Origin: Cyanothece sp. UBA12306
Lineage (GTDB): Bacteria > Cyanobacteriota > Cyanobacteriia > Cyanobacteriales > Microcystaceae
Direction of reading: 5' to 3'
Length of the DNA: 13,360 bases
Assembly: GCA_003448685.1 (NCBI GenBank)
Contig: DLXW01000196.1
Location: 4,839 to 18,198, forward strand
Shown here: piece after piece, positions 7,651 through 13,360 of the stretch
Layout of the letters: each line of letters opens with the position of its first letter
How positions within the stretch are numbered: the stretch's first letter is position 1
Translations under genes and position numbers: made by a program
The notes under the pieces: generated by a model
The model's input: the letters and a program-made list of their open reading frames with translations, nothing else
Told to the model about the DNA's origin: nothing
Database searches by the model: none

Positions 7651-8709
7651 ATGAAATCCTTAAGCAAACCTATCTATCCGGTTATTTGGCAAGACAATAA
7701 AGTTTTACTAATTGATCAAACTGTTCTACCTAATCAATACGAAATGGTAGAAATTAGTAGTTATGAAGACATGGCAAAAGCCATTAAAACAATGATTGTT
7801 AGGGGAGCGCCCGCTATTGGTGTAGCTGCTGCCTATGGGATGTATTTAGGGGCGAGAGACATTAAAACTGATCAAAAAGATAAATTTGTTGAAAAAATCG
7901 GAATTATTGCCCAAGAATTACGCCAAACTAGACCAACGGCTGTTAATCTTTTTTGGGCAATTTCTCGGATGTTAAAAACTGCTCAGGAAACGACGGGAAC
8001 TGTTGCAGAAATTCAAGCAACTCTTTTAAAAACAGCCCAAAAAATTCAAGCAGATGACTTACAAACCTGTCAAGAAATCGGCGAAAATGGCTTAGCTGTA
8101 TTGCCGACTGAACCCCAAAAATTGACCATTCTCACCCATTGTAATGCAGGGGCTTTAGCAACTGCTGGATATGGCACTGCATTAGGGGTTATTCGTTCTG
8201 CTTGGACAGCCGGAAGATTAGAAAGGGTTTATGCTGATGAAACTCGGCCTCGGTTGCAAGGGGCAAAATTGACGGCTTGGGAATGCGTACAAGAGGGTAT
8301 TCCGGTGACAGTTATTAGTGATAATATGGCTGCCCATTGTATGAAACAAGGACTGATTCATGGAGTGGTTGTGGGGGCTGATAGAATTGCTGCTAATGGG
8401 GATGCTGCTAATAAAATTGGGACTTATGGGTTAGCCGTTATTTCTCAGATGCACAATGTTCCCTTTTTTGTGGCTGCACCTTTATCAACCATTGATTTTG
8501 CATTAGAAAATGGCGAGCAAATTCCTATTGAGGAACGTCATCCTTCTGAAATTTATAAAGTAGGAGAAACCCGTCTTTGTCCTGATGGAGTTGATTATTA
8601 TAATCCTGCTTTTGATGTGACTCCAGCTAACTTAATTAAGGCTATTATTACGGAAAAAGGAGCCATTAAACCTGACGATATTTTAACACTCAGAGAAGTT
8701 AATAATTAA
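7651..8709 (+). CDS. mtnA: S-methyl-5-thioribose-1-phosphate isomerase
   Basis: 352 aa, normal length for MtnA, which converts methylthioribose-1-phosphate to methylthioribulose-1-phosphate in the cytosolic methionine salvage pathway. Visible family motifs are [13 protein letters not shown] (from residue 51), [10 protein letters not shown], the catalytic cysteine Cys164 in [10 protein letters not shown], the catalytic aspartate Asp244 in [12 protein letters not shown], and [10 protein letters not shown]. The C-terminus [17 protein letters not shown] is typical. It lies 220 bp after the CHAT gene; that spacer holds no gene I can support and no clear terminator or SAM riboswitch. No other salvage gene (mtnB, mtnC, mtnK) is in the window, so mtnA stands alone here, and I see no functional link to the CHAT cluster. 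Confidence 0.97.
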   Translation: MKSLSKPIYPVIWQDNKVLLIDQTVLPNQYEMVEISSYEDMAKAIKTMIVRGAPAIGVAAAYGMYLGARDIKTDQKDKFVEKIGIIAQELRQTRPTAVNLFWAISRMLKTAQETTGTVAEIQATLLKTAQKIQADDLQTCQEIGENGLAVLPTEPQKLTILTHCNAGALATAGYGTALGVIRSAWTAGRLERVYADETRPRLQGAKLTAWECVQEGIPVTVISDNMAAHCMKQGLIHGVVVGADRIAANGDAANKIGTYGLAVISQMHNVPFFVAAPLSTIDFALENGEQIPIEERHPSEIYKVGETRLCPDGVDYYNPAFDVTPANLIKAIITEKGAIKPDDILTLREVNN

Positions 8710-8760
8710 TAGTTGATAGTTAATAATTCAGCACTAAAAAGCTACTTATAGATTTCTCTC

Positions 8761-8811
8761 TCGCGAAGCTCCCGTGCTGCGATGCTCCGGTGCTCTAACC
8801 AAAGGAGCAGC
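8761..8811. repeat. GC-rich palindromic intergenic element
   Basis: In an otherwise AT-rich 299-bp spacer (8710-9008), about 50 bp are GC-rich and repetitive: TGCTGC, TGCTCC and GTGCTC recur, and TGCTCC (8783-8788) pairs with GGAGCA (8804-8809). A HIP1 octamer follows at 8831-8838. It looks like a fragment of a dispersed cyanobacterial intergenic repeat, though no second copy is in the window to prove it. The rest of the spacer holds no gene I can support. Confidence 0.4.
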
Positions 8812-8910
8812 AGTATTGCCTAGTCTATCGGCGATCGCAACTTTTGGCAACACAACCAAAGTAATCATTAGAATGAAATTATGCCCCTAGGATTTCTCAT
8901 AACTTTAAAC

Positions 8911-8945
8911 GATGATAGAACAGTTGACTTTCAATTCCTATCATC
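8911..8945. terminator. inverted repeat between convergent genes
   Basis: GATGATAG (8911-8918) and CTATCATC (8938-8945) form a perfect 8-bp stem with a 19-nt loop. It lies between mtnA (+) and the rhomboid gene (-), which converge here, so a role in ending transcription is plausible. There is no T run on either side, which makes it a poor intrinsic terminator; an operator-type site is possible but there is no nearby gene start. Confidence 0.35.
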
Positions 8946-9008
8946 ATTACAATCTTTGATTACAATTGCGCATCAACCTATTAATTAAGACTGTGTTTGA
9001 TTTTTTGA

Positions 9009-9647
9009 TCACTGTGCAGTAAAAATTAATAATATTGAACCAACAAAAAAACCAATTATAAAACCAAATAAATGACTATAAAAACTAACTTCTGGCATTA
9101 GAAGATCACAGACAAATTGTATACTAACAACAAACAAAATGAATTGTAAGCGGTTTTTAGCAATTAGAGATTTTTCTTTGCAAAAATTTTGAATAAAAAG
9201 AGCAGTAATACTGCCTACTAATCCCATAATAGCTCCAGAAGCTCCCAATAAAATATAATCAGTATTATTAGTCTTTAAAGCAAAATAGGTAAAACCAGCC
9301 ATCGCTCCTATTCCACTGATAAAATAAATCAGTAGATAACGATAAATCCCGAATTTTGCATCAACAAAACTACCGACAAAATATAAGGCTATCATATTAA
9401 CTAATAGGTGCAACCAACCATAGTGTAGAAAATTAGCGGTAATTAATCGCCATGATTCTCCTTGCACAACTTCTTGAGGAACTAATGCTCCTAAATGATA
9501 AATAATATTGATATTTTCACTACCTCCTAGGATTATCTGAACTAAAAAATAGCAGATATTAAACAAAATTAGAACCTGAGTAATTTTGCTTTTTTTTATC
9601 TTCAGAAAAATAGATTTTCTAGGCTTTTTTAAAAATTTTAATGACAA
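9009..9647 (-). CDS. rhomboid family intramembrane serine protease
   Basis: 212 aa, an integral membrane protein with about six helices. The rhomboid signatures are present: the WR motif in ESWRLITANF (Trp66-Arg67), HxxxxHxxxN (His75, His80, Asn84) in the second helix, the nucleophile Ser137 in GASGAIMG, and the partner His192 in SHLFGFIIG, where most relatives have AHLGG. Rhomboids cut single-pass membrane proteins within or near the bilayer; the substrate here is unknown. The start is a TTG at 9647: a stop codon lies four codons upstream and the first internal ATG (residue 85) falls after the WR and His motifs, so a non-ATG start is needed for a working enzyme. The N-terminal 30 residues are lysine-rich and cytosolic. 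It converges with mtnA and follows the 58-aa gene on the same strand, but a hairpin separates them. Confidence 0.92.
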   Translation of the reverse strand: MSLKFLKKPRKSIFLKIKKSKITQVLILFNICYFLVQIILGGSENINIIYHLGALVPQEVVQGESWRLITANFLHYGWLHLLVNMIALYFVGSFVDAKFGIYRYLLIYFISGIGAMAGFTYFALKTNNTDYILLGASGAIMGLVGSITALFIQNFCKEKSLIAKNRLQFILFVVSIQFVCDLLMPEVSFYSHLFGFIIGFFVGSILLIFTAQ

Positions 9648-9681
9648 CTTTATTATTTAATATTTATCTAATCTAATCAAA

Positions 9682-9710
9682 AGAAAAACGGAATAAAAAA
9701 CCGCTTTTCT
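9682..9710 (-). terminator. probable intrinsic terminator of the 58-aa gene
   Basis: The arms AGAAAAACGG (9682-9691) and CCGCTTTTCT (9701-9710) form a 10-bp stem with one mismatch and a 9-nt loop. Read on the minus strand, the second arm ends CCGTTTTTCT and continues into a T-rich stretch, as expected of an intrinsic terminator. It lies 35 bp after the stop of the 58-aa gene and before the rhomboid start on the same strand. Confidence 0.55.
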
Positions 9711-9744
9711 ATTAATTAATAGTACCTGACTTAAGACAGAATAA

Positions 9745-9921
9745 TTATTTATTCTCTGGAAAGGTTAATTCAAATTCTTCAACCAATTCATCTAGTTCTT
9801 CGATCGCTTGTTTAACATCCACGCTTAAAATTCCTAAATTGGGTCTCTCAAGAAGTTGAACTAAAAACTCTCGTTTACTTTCGATAACTTTAACTTTCTC
9901 GCGAATAGTATCTGGATTCAT
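9745..9921 (-). CDS. small 58-aa hypothetical protein
   Basis: A minus-strand frame from ATG 9921 to TAA 9745 encodes 58 residues starting MNPDTIREKVKVIESKREFL. It is acidic and strongly helical in appearance, with heptad-like spacing (QAIEELDELVEEFELTFPEN at the C-terminus), no membrane segment and no cysteine. A GAGG ribosome-binding site lies 9 nt before the start, and a probable terminator follows the stop, so the unit looks like a self-contained gene. The sequence style resembles small conserved cyanobacterial proteins of unknown function, but I cannot name a family. It is transcribed divergently from the DUF2854 gene across a 171-bp AT-rich spacer that should hold both promoters; GATAAT inside AGGATAATG near 10049 is a possible -10 for the rightward gene. 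Confidence 0.7.
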   Translation of the reverse strand: MNPDTIREKVKVIESKREFLVQLLERPNLGILSVDVKQAIEELDELVEEFELTFPENK

Positions 9922-10092
9922 TTTTTTCTGCCTCTTCTAAGACTAGGATTAGCTTAAACATATACAATCTAGCATATATAACTGTGTCCCTTGATTGAAA
10001 GAGAATTTTTGTTTTGACCTTGCCCCTTTTCTTTAGTCCCCTTAACCAGGATAATGAAATTTGGAGCGAGCGCAAGATTATAGGATATTTTT

Positions 10093-10644
10093 ATGTTACG
10101 CAAAATTTCATTAGCATTAGTAGGACTAACAGTAGGAGGAATTTTAACCATTATTGGATTTGTCGCCTATGCCCAAGAAAAAGCTACTCTCAATTTAGTA
10201 GGATTCTTTTATGGTATTCCCCTTTTACTCGGTGGTTTAGCCCTCAAAGCAGCAGAATTGAAACCCGTACCCATGAGTAAAACTACATCACCCGAAGTGT
10301 TAGCCCTGAGAGAAAACCAGGCTACTCCTACTCAAAATCAAATTCGTAAAGATGTTACCCGTTATCGCTACGGACAACAAGCCCATCTAGATGATTCTCT
10401 AGAAAGATTGGGATTAAGTCCCACGGATGAAGAAAGACCTTTGTTAGTTGGGTTGCGAGAAGATATTATCGATGGCAATTATTCCTTGATTTTAGAGTTT
10501 GATTCCCCATTTATTTCTTTAGAAACTTGGACAGAAAAACAGGAAAAAATAGAGAAGTTTTTCGGTCCTGGAATTTATAGTAAAATTGAGGCTAAAGAAG
10601 ATAATCGATTTGATGTTGCTTTAATCACTGGGTCTAAAGGTTAG
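10093..10644 (+). CDS. DUF2854 family membrane protein
   Basis: 183 aa starting at ATG 10093 behind AGGA (10082-10085, 7-nt spacing). Two hydrophobic helices lie near the N-terminus (about residues 5-27, ISLALVGLTVGGILTIIGFV, and 34-53, LVGFFYGIPLLLGGLALKAA), followed by a soluble domain with RKDVTRYRYGQQAHLDDSLE and GLREDIIDGNYSLILEF. This arrangement matches the DUF2854 family known from cyanobacteria and plant chloroplasts, whose function is not established; a thylakoid or plasma membrane location is likely. It is the last gene with cyanobacterial composition: about 60 bp after its stop the sequence character changes, so its natural downstream neighbour is probably missing. Confidence 0.88.
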   Translation: MLRKISLALVGLTVGGILTIIGFVAYAQEKATLNLVGFFYGIPLLLGGLALKAAELKPVPMSKTTSPEVLALRENQATPTQNQIRKDVTRYRYGQQAHLDDSLERLGLSPTDEERPLLVGLREDIIDGNYSLILEFDSPFISLETWTEKQEKIEKFFGPGIYSKIEAKEDNRFDVALITGSKG

Positions 10645-10689
10645 TCTTTTCTTCTCTTGCATTAAACTTAGATTATTTGAGATTAAGTT

Positions 10690-10740
10690 CAATTAACACC
10701 GTATTGAATTTCACCGGATATCTGTCCATTCTCAGAGTCT
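10690..10740. other. composition junction: cyanobacterial to gammaproteobacterial DNA
   Basis: Left of about 10,690 the DNA is AT-rich, uses A/T-ending codons and carries HIP1 octamers. Right of about 10,715 it is GC-rich, uses CTG, GGC and GCG codons, and has no HIP1 site through 13,360. The switch falls between the stop of the DUF2854 gene (10644) and the next start (10768), with no integrase, insertion sequence, tRNA or flanking repeat visible. The reading frame of the gene at 10768 stays open upstream to a TGA at 10705-10707 and could be the remnant of a longer coding sequence cut by the join. A contig misjoin is the simplest explanation; recent horizontal transfer is the alternative. Confidence 0.75.
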
Positions 10741-10767
10741 TATCCGCCTGATGAGACTGCTCCAGAA

Positions 10768-11127
10768 ATGTCCTTGCCCGTAAAACGTTACCTGAACGCA
10801 ACCATCATTCTGATGGCCTATGCCGTGCTGTCACTGTTGATGGTGTTCTCGTATTCATGGTCGTTTAAGTTACCCAAAGTGGTAGGCATTTTGTTTACTC
10901 TGGTGGTTTTGATTGGCCTCCCGGTGATCACTCATATCAGCATCCGTCGCTACCGGCTTGTCTGGTGGTTCCCATCATCGGTATTCCTGCTCACGGTGTT
11001 GCTGATGGGGCTGGTGGATCAGATGACCGCCGACTCCAGTATTGCGCTCTATACTTTGTTAGGGGCAGCGTCGTTGTTGATCACGCTCCCAGCTGCATTG
11101 GGCGCAAGGAACCGAATGAATGAATAA
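10768..11127 (+). CDS. four-helix membrane protein of unknown function (first of a related pair)
   Basis: 119 aa with four predicted transmembrane helices (about residues 10-29, 38-58, 66-83 and 92-111) and short loops. No known family is recognised. The motif RRYRLVWWFP (60-69) at the entry to helix 3 recurs in the next gene as SRYLRLFWWFP, so the two are probably old duplicates that may form a heteromer. The last 8 bp overlap the next gene, which indicates translational coupling. There is no Shine-Dalgarno before ATG 10768, and the frame is open for about 60 bp upstream, so the real start may be upstream and disrupted by the junction; helix 1 beginning at residue 10 suggests that little is missing. 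Confidence 0.7.
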   Translation: MSLPVKRYLNATIILMAYAVLSLLMVFSYSWSFKLPKVVGILFTLVVLIGLPVITHISIRRYRLVWWFPSSVFLLTVLLMGLVDQMTADSSIALYTLLGAASLLITLPAALGARNRMNE

Positions 11128-11506
11128 GAACATCCGTCGAACAGCGGGTATTTATCTGGGGGCGGCGGTGATCTTCTCGCATGTACCTCTGGTACTGATG
11201 CTGATTACTTCAGGCGCGTCGCATCTGGCGGACATTGGCCCGGCGGGCTGGGTCGGGTACACAGGTGTCACTCTGGTGGGGGCGATACTGGCGTTTGTCT
11301 TCAGTCGCTATCTGCGGCTGTTCTGGTGGTTTCCTTTGACGATGATGTTTCTCTGCATGGTGACCACCAAACTCTTCTATGGCATCAATTACGACGATAC
11401 CGTCTGGTGGCTGATCTCGGGTGTTGGTGTAGCAGTGTCTTTGTCAGGTTTTATCGGTAGCCAATTCAGAATCAGGGCCAGATCTAAAGTCAAAAGCAGT
11501 GGCTGA
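11120..11506 (+). CDS. four-helix membrane protein of unknown function (second of a related pair)
   Basis: 128 aa, starting at ATG 11120 inside the end of the previous gene, with AAGGA (11106-11110) 9 nt before it. Four hydrophobic segments (about residues 8-30, 43-62, 67-86 and 95-114) and a basic C-terminal tail (RIRARSKVKSSG) suggest both ends are in the cytoplasm. It shares the helix-3 motif RYLRLFWWFP with its neighbour and has the same helix spacing. No function can be assigned. The stop is followed after 35 bp by the 3' end of a minus-strand gene, so the two transcription units converge. Confidence 0.78.
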   Translation: MNKNIRRTAGIYLGAAVIFSHVPLVLMLITSGASHLADIGPAGWVGYTGVTLVGAILAFVFSRYLRLFWWFPLTMMFLCMVTTKLFYGINYDDTVWWLISGVGVAVSLSGFIGSQFRIRARSKVKSSG

Positions 11507-11541
11507 TCAGTCCGGGCGGTTACCAGTCAGAATAAGTAAAT

Positions 11542-11988
11542 TCAGCTGAGACCGCCCACCTCAAGCATTACGCCCCAGAACAGAATCAGAAACCCACCGA
11601 TTTCAGCGGCGATTAACGTCCACATGTAGAGCGGAATCATTTTATGTACGGAAGTCTGCTGTTCAGGCTCAGGAAGCTTCAGCTGATTGTTGGTGTCCTG
11701 ACGGATGCCATGCACAAAATAGCTGATCACCGCCGTGGCGAAATACACAACCAACAGCACCACGGCGAGCAGCTCCAGCCAGTCTGCTAACTGGCTGATC
11801 AGTACAAACTGATAAATCACCAGACAGGCAAAGGCGTACATCAGAGAAGCCCGATGGCAGGTATCGATGTAGATATGCGCCCGGCCTTTGGGCGAGGCCA
11901 CAATCTGCTGGTATTTGATCACGCCTGTGATCAGGCCAAAAAGAAAAAACGCACCTGTGGCGAGAATGGCAAGAGCAGCGGCTGACAT
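11542..11988 (-). CDS. four-helix membrane protein of unknown function
   Basis: 148 aa starting at ATG 11988, preceded on the minus strand by GGGGAA about 6 nt away. Four hydrophobic segments lie at about residues 4-23, 46-65, 70-91 and 118-141. Conserved-looking polar motifs sit at the membrane edges: KYQQIVASPKGRAHIYID then TCHRASLMYAFA between helices 1 and 2, and HGIRQDTNNQL after helix 3. I recall similar uncharacterised proteins in marine gammaproteobacteria, but no named family or function. It is a single-gene unit, convergent with the membrane pair and divergent from the 59-aa gene; the 220-bp spacer 11989-12209 should hold both promoters. Confidence 0.8.
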   Translation of the reverse strand: MSAAALAILATGAFFLFGLITGVIKYQQIVASPKGRAHIYIDTCHRASLMYAFACLVIYQFVLISQLADWLELLAVVLLVVYFATAVISYFVHGIRQDTNNQLKLPEPEQQTSVHKMIPLYMWTLIAAEIGGFLILFWGVMLEVGGLS

Positions 11989-12106
11989 CTGGATTCCCCG
12001 TTAAAAAGCGACAGAGTACCCGGATTTTCGACGGATCCCCAGTCTTGTCAGGTGTTTTTCATGACACTTCTTTTCAGCACTGGCACAGTTTGTTGCACTT
12101 CCGGTT

Positions 12107-12121
12107 GTTCAAAAAGTGAAC
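12107..12121. promoter_or_regulatory. short inverted repeat in the divergent spacer (weak operator candidate)
   Basis: GTTCA (12107-12111) and TGAAC (12117-12121) form a perfect 5-bp inverted repeat around AAAAG, in the spacer between the divergent 148-aa and 59-aa genes. Position and symmetry would suit a regulator site, but a repeat this short is expected by chance fairly often. Confidence 0.2.
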
Positions 12122-12209
12122 CGACAGGCGTAACGTGATTCAAACACACTGAAACATCTTGTAACGGGTCTGCAATGTCGCCGCCCCGGTAAACCAATGG
12201 AGGTTTGCG

Positions 12210-12389
12210 ATGAAGATTTTCACACTGTTTGTTATGACGGCCCTGTTACCGGTGATTGCGATTGGCGGTATCGCCTTTCTGCTGTCGACGCTCATGGCCA
12301 GATTGATTGATCTGGGTATCAATAAGTCGCCAGTACCGGTTGAGATTGAGCACACACCGGCTCAGCAACCTTCAACCCGCTCCCGATAA
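12210..12389 (+). CDS. 59-aa membrane miniprotein
   Basis: ATG 12210 is preceded by a perfect GGAGG (12199-12203) at 6-nt spacing, the strongest ribosome-binding site in the window, and the frame runs to TAA 12387-12389. The product begins MKIFTLFVMTALLPVIAIGG and has one long hydrophobic stretch (about residues 4-33) followed by a hydrophilic Pro-rich tail (NKSPVPVEIEHTPAQQPSTR). It could be a single-pass membrane protein with an exposed tail; a signal peptide is less likely because no cleavage site stands out. No family is recognised. It converges with the MATE gene downstream. Confidence 0.7.
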   Translation: MKIFTLFVMTALLPVIAIGGIAFLLSTLMARLIDLGINKSPVPVEIEHTPAQQPSTRSR

Positions 12390-12419
12390 ACCCTCTGTTC
12401 GTTCAGGCCCGATCCTGAG

Positions 12420-12449
12420 TCTGGCCTGCCCGGTCTACGGCAAGCCAGA
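12420..12449. terminator. GC-rich hairpin between convergent genes
   Basis: TCTGGC-C-TGCC (12420-12430) pairs with GGCA-A-GCCAGA (12439-12449): an 11-position stem with one internal mismatch and an 8-nt loop. It lies 2 bp after the MATE stop on the minus strand and 30 bp after the 59-aa stop on the plus strand, a good position for a shared bidirectional terminator. Neither side has a T run, so termination would need another factor. Confidence 0.45.
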
Positions 12450-12451
12450 AC

Positions 12452-13360
12452 TTATGGGCTGGTACGCCTGCTGACTCTGTGCAGCCGCGTCATCAGCGCT
12501 ATGGCGGCAGCGGTGAGGCCGATGATCAGGCCGATCCAGAAGCCGGCCGCACCGAGAGGTTCATCGCGCAGATAGGCCAGATACCAGCCGCTGCAGAAGC
12601 CAATGACCCAATAGGCGATAAAGGTAATCACCATGATCACGAAGGTGTCTTCGTAGGCGCGCAATGCCCCTGCGGTGGCAACCTGAATCGTGTCGGGTAT
12701 CTGGAACAGCGCTGCGTAGATCAATAGCGATGCGCCCATGGCGACGACCGCCGGGTCAGGGCTGTACAGTCCGGCGATGGCATCCGCCCCCAGCCAGATG
12801 GCACTGGCATTCATCAGGGCAATCACCAGATTCATTCCAATCCCTGTCAGCGCACACAGGCGCGCACCGGCATAGTCATTCAGCCCCAGGTAATGTCCAA
12901 CCCGTACCGTCAGCGCCAGGCTGATACTCAGCGGGAACATAAAGGTAATCGAAGACACGTTAATAGCGACTTGATGCCCGGCCACCACCACCGGGCCAAG
13001 GTCCGTCAGAAACAACGCCGTCGCCGTGAACAGACTCACCTCAAAGAAGAGTGCGATACCGATGGGTACACCGATGCGGTTCATTTCCATCAGGCTGCGC
13101 TTGCGCATGGGGTCGCTGAATGACCAGACGTCCTGCCACAGCGGAAAGCCCTGAGGTAAGCGCCGTTTACGCGTGTTGTGCAGCAGGGTCAGCGCCATAA
13201 AGGTGAACACGATGGAACTGGCTACGCCGCAACCCACGCCTCCCAGACCGGGTATAAGTGGTGTGTCACCGATAGAAATACCGTGAATAAACAGGAAGTT
13301 CAGTGGCACGTTGAGCGCCAGCCCTGTGAGCATAATACGGGTTACCTGCGCAGGTAACCC
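12452..13360 (-). CDS. MATE family (NorM-type) multidrug/Na+ antiporter, N-terminus missing
   Basis: 302 C-terminal residues are visible; the frame is still open at the right edge (GLPAQVTRIM precedes the first internal ATG at 13333), so the start lies outside the window. A full MATE protein is about 450 residues, so roughly the first third is missing. Family features: LTGLALNVPLNFLFIHGISI, the long second-half motif with FFEVSLFTATALFL, then VAGHQVAINVSSITFMFPLS and ALTVRVGHYLG, and the late motif GALRAYEDTFVIM followed by YWVIGFCSGWYLA. MATE proteins are inner-membrane exporters of cationic drugs and metabolites driven by Na+ or H+; NorM-type members are common in gammaproteobacteria. The C-terminal tail RVSRRTSP is short and basic. 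A hairpin follows the stop. Confidence 0.92.
   Translation of the reverse strand, partial: GLPAQVTRIMLTGLALNVPLNFLFIHGISIGDTPLIPGLGGVGCGVASSIVFTFMALTLLHNTRKRRLPQGFPLWQDVWSFSDPMRKRSLMEMNRIGVPIGIALFFEVSLFTATALFLTDLGPVVVAGHQVAINVSSITFMFPLSISLALTVRVGHYLGLNDYAGARLCALTGIGMNLVIALMNASAIWLGADAIAGLYSPDPAVVAMGASLLIYAALFQIPDTIQVATAGALRAYEDTFVIMVITFIAYWVIGFCSGWYLAYLRDEPLGAAGFWIGLIIGLTAAAIALMTRLHRVSRRTSP
13339..13360. repeat. perfect 22-bp palindrome at the window end
   Basis: GGGTTACCTGC (13339-13349) is followed directly by its exact reverse complement (13350-13360), which ends at the last base of the window. It lies within the MATE coding frame. A perfect palindrome ending exactly at the edge is typical of a fold-back at a contig end, though it could be genuine sequence. 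Confidence 0.85.

Noticed and set aside
10014..10280. 88-aa plus-strand frame over the DUF2854 start
   Set aside because: Overlaps the DUF2854 gene in another frame, whose start has a good ribosome-binding site and clear family features.
10665..10689. Inverted repeat AACTTA / TAAGTT after the DUF2854 gene as a terminator
   Set aside because: A short AT-only stem with a 13-nt loop and no T run; also next to the composition junction, so natural context is unknown.
11514..11557. GGGCGGT / ACCGCCC inverted repeat between convergent genes
   Set aside because: The loop is 30 nt and one arm lies within the 3' coding end of the minus-strand gene; no T run, so a terminator call is not justified.
12152..12172. 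Pho-box-like direct repeat (TTGTAAC, 4-nt spacer, CTGCAAT)
   Set aside because: The 7-4-7 spacing fits but only about half the consensus bases match and the spacer is GC-rich.
12479..13123. Several plus-strand frames opposite the MATE gene
   Set aside because: Arg/His-rich shadows of a GC-rich membrane-protein gene with no domain content.
1..13360. CRISPR arrays, tRNA or rRNA genes, insertion sequences, integrases
   Set aside because: Looked for on both strands; no regularly spaced repeat array, cloverleaf or transposase/integrase sequence was seen. The only regular arrays are the protein-coding FG-GAP and RTX repeats.

Overview
The window splits into two parts of different origin. Bases 1 to about 10,700 look like cyanobacterial DNA. 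They are AT-rich (13 of 60 bases are G or C at 6361-6420), they carry the cyanobacterial HIP1 octamer GCGATCGC at 349, 2114, 3878, 3903, 5307 and 8831, and they encode families typical of cyanobacteria (CHAT-WD40 protein, DUF1822-like domain, DUF2854 protein, RTX/FG-GAP giant exoprotein). An AT-rich chroococcalean-type cyanobacterium is likely, but I cannot name a genus. From about 10,700 to the end the DNA is GC-rich (42 of 60 at 11221-11280, 39 of 60 at 12541-12600), has no HIP1 site, and encodes NorM-type MATE transporter and small membrane proteins that look gammaproteobacterial. The switch lies in a short gene-free stretch with no mobile-element or tRNA signature, so a chimeric contig or mixed-culture misjoin is the first explanation, ahead of recent horizontal transfer.

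Layout of the cyanobacterial part: the 3' end of a WD40 protein (3-203); a 1173-aa secreted RTX protein with six near-identical FG-GAP-type repeats and a segment resembling aerolysin/ETX-MTX2 pore-forming toxins (313-3834); a compact co-directional cluster of an ECF-type sigma factor (3971-4534), a candidate soluble anti-sigma factor fused to a DUF1822-like domain (4557-5228) and a membrane-anchored CHAT protease with a seven-bladed WD40 propeller (5244-7430); then mtnA of methionine salvage (7651-8709), a rhomboid protease on the minus strand (9009-9647), a 58-aa minus-strand small protein (9745-9921) and a DUF2854 membrane protein (10093-10644).

Layout of the gammaproteobacterial part: an overlapping pair of related four-helix membrane proteins (10768-11506), a minus-strand 148-aa four-helix membrane protein (11542-11988), a 59-aa membrane miniprotein with a perfect Shine-Dalgarno (12210-12389), and a minus-strand MATE exporter that runs off the window end (12452-13360). 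The window ends in a perfect 22-bp palindrome.

The most interesting content is the sigma / anti-sigma-DUF1822 / CHAT-WD40 cluster next to the RTX pore-former candidate. A caspase-like CHAT protease encoded with an anti-sigma factor and its ECF sigma suggests a protease-triggered transcription switch. This parallels the published Craspase logic, in which a TPR-CHAT protease cleaves Csx30 and frees an ECF sigma factor, but here the sensor would be a WD40 propeller and not a CRISPR effector. The wiring is inference; the domains and catalytic dyad are visible in the sequence.
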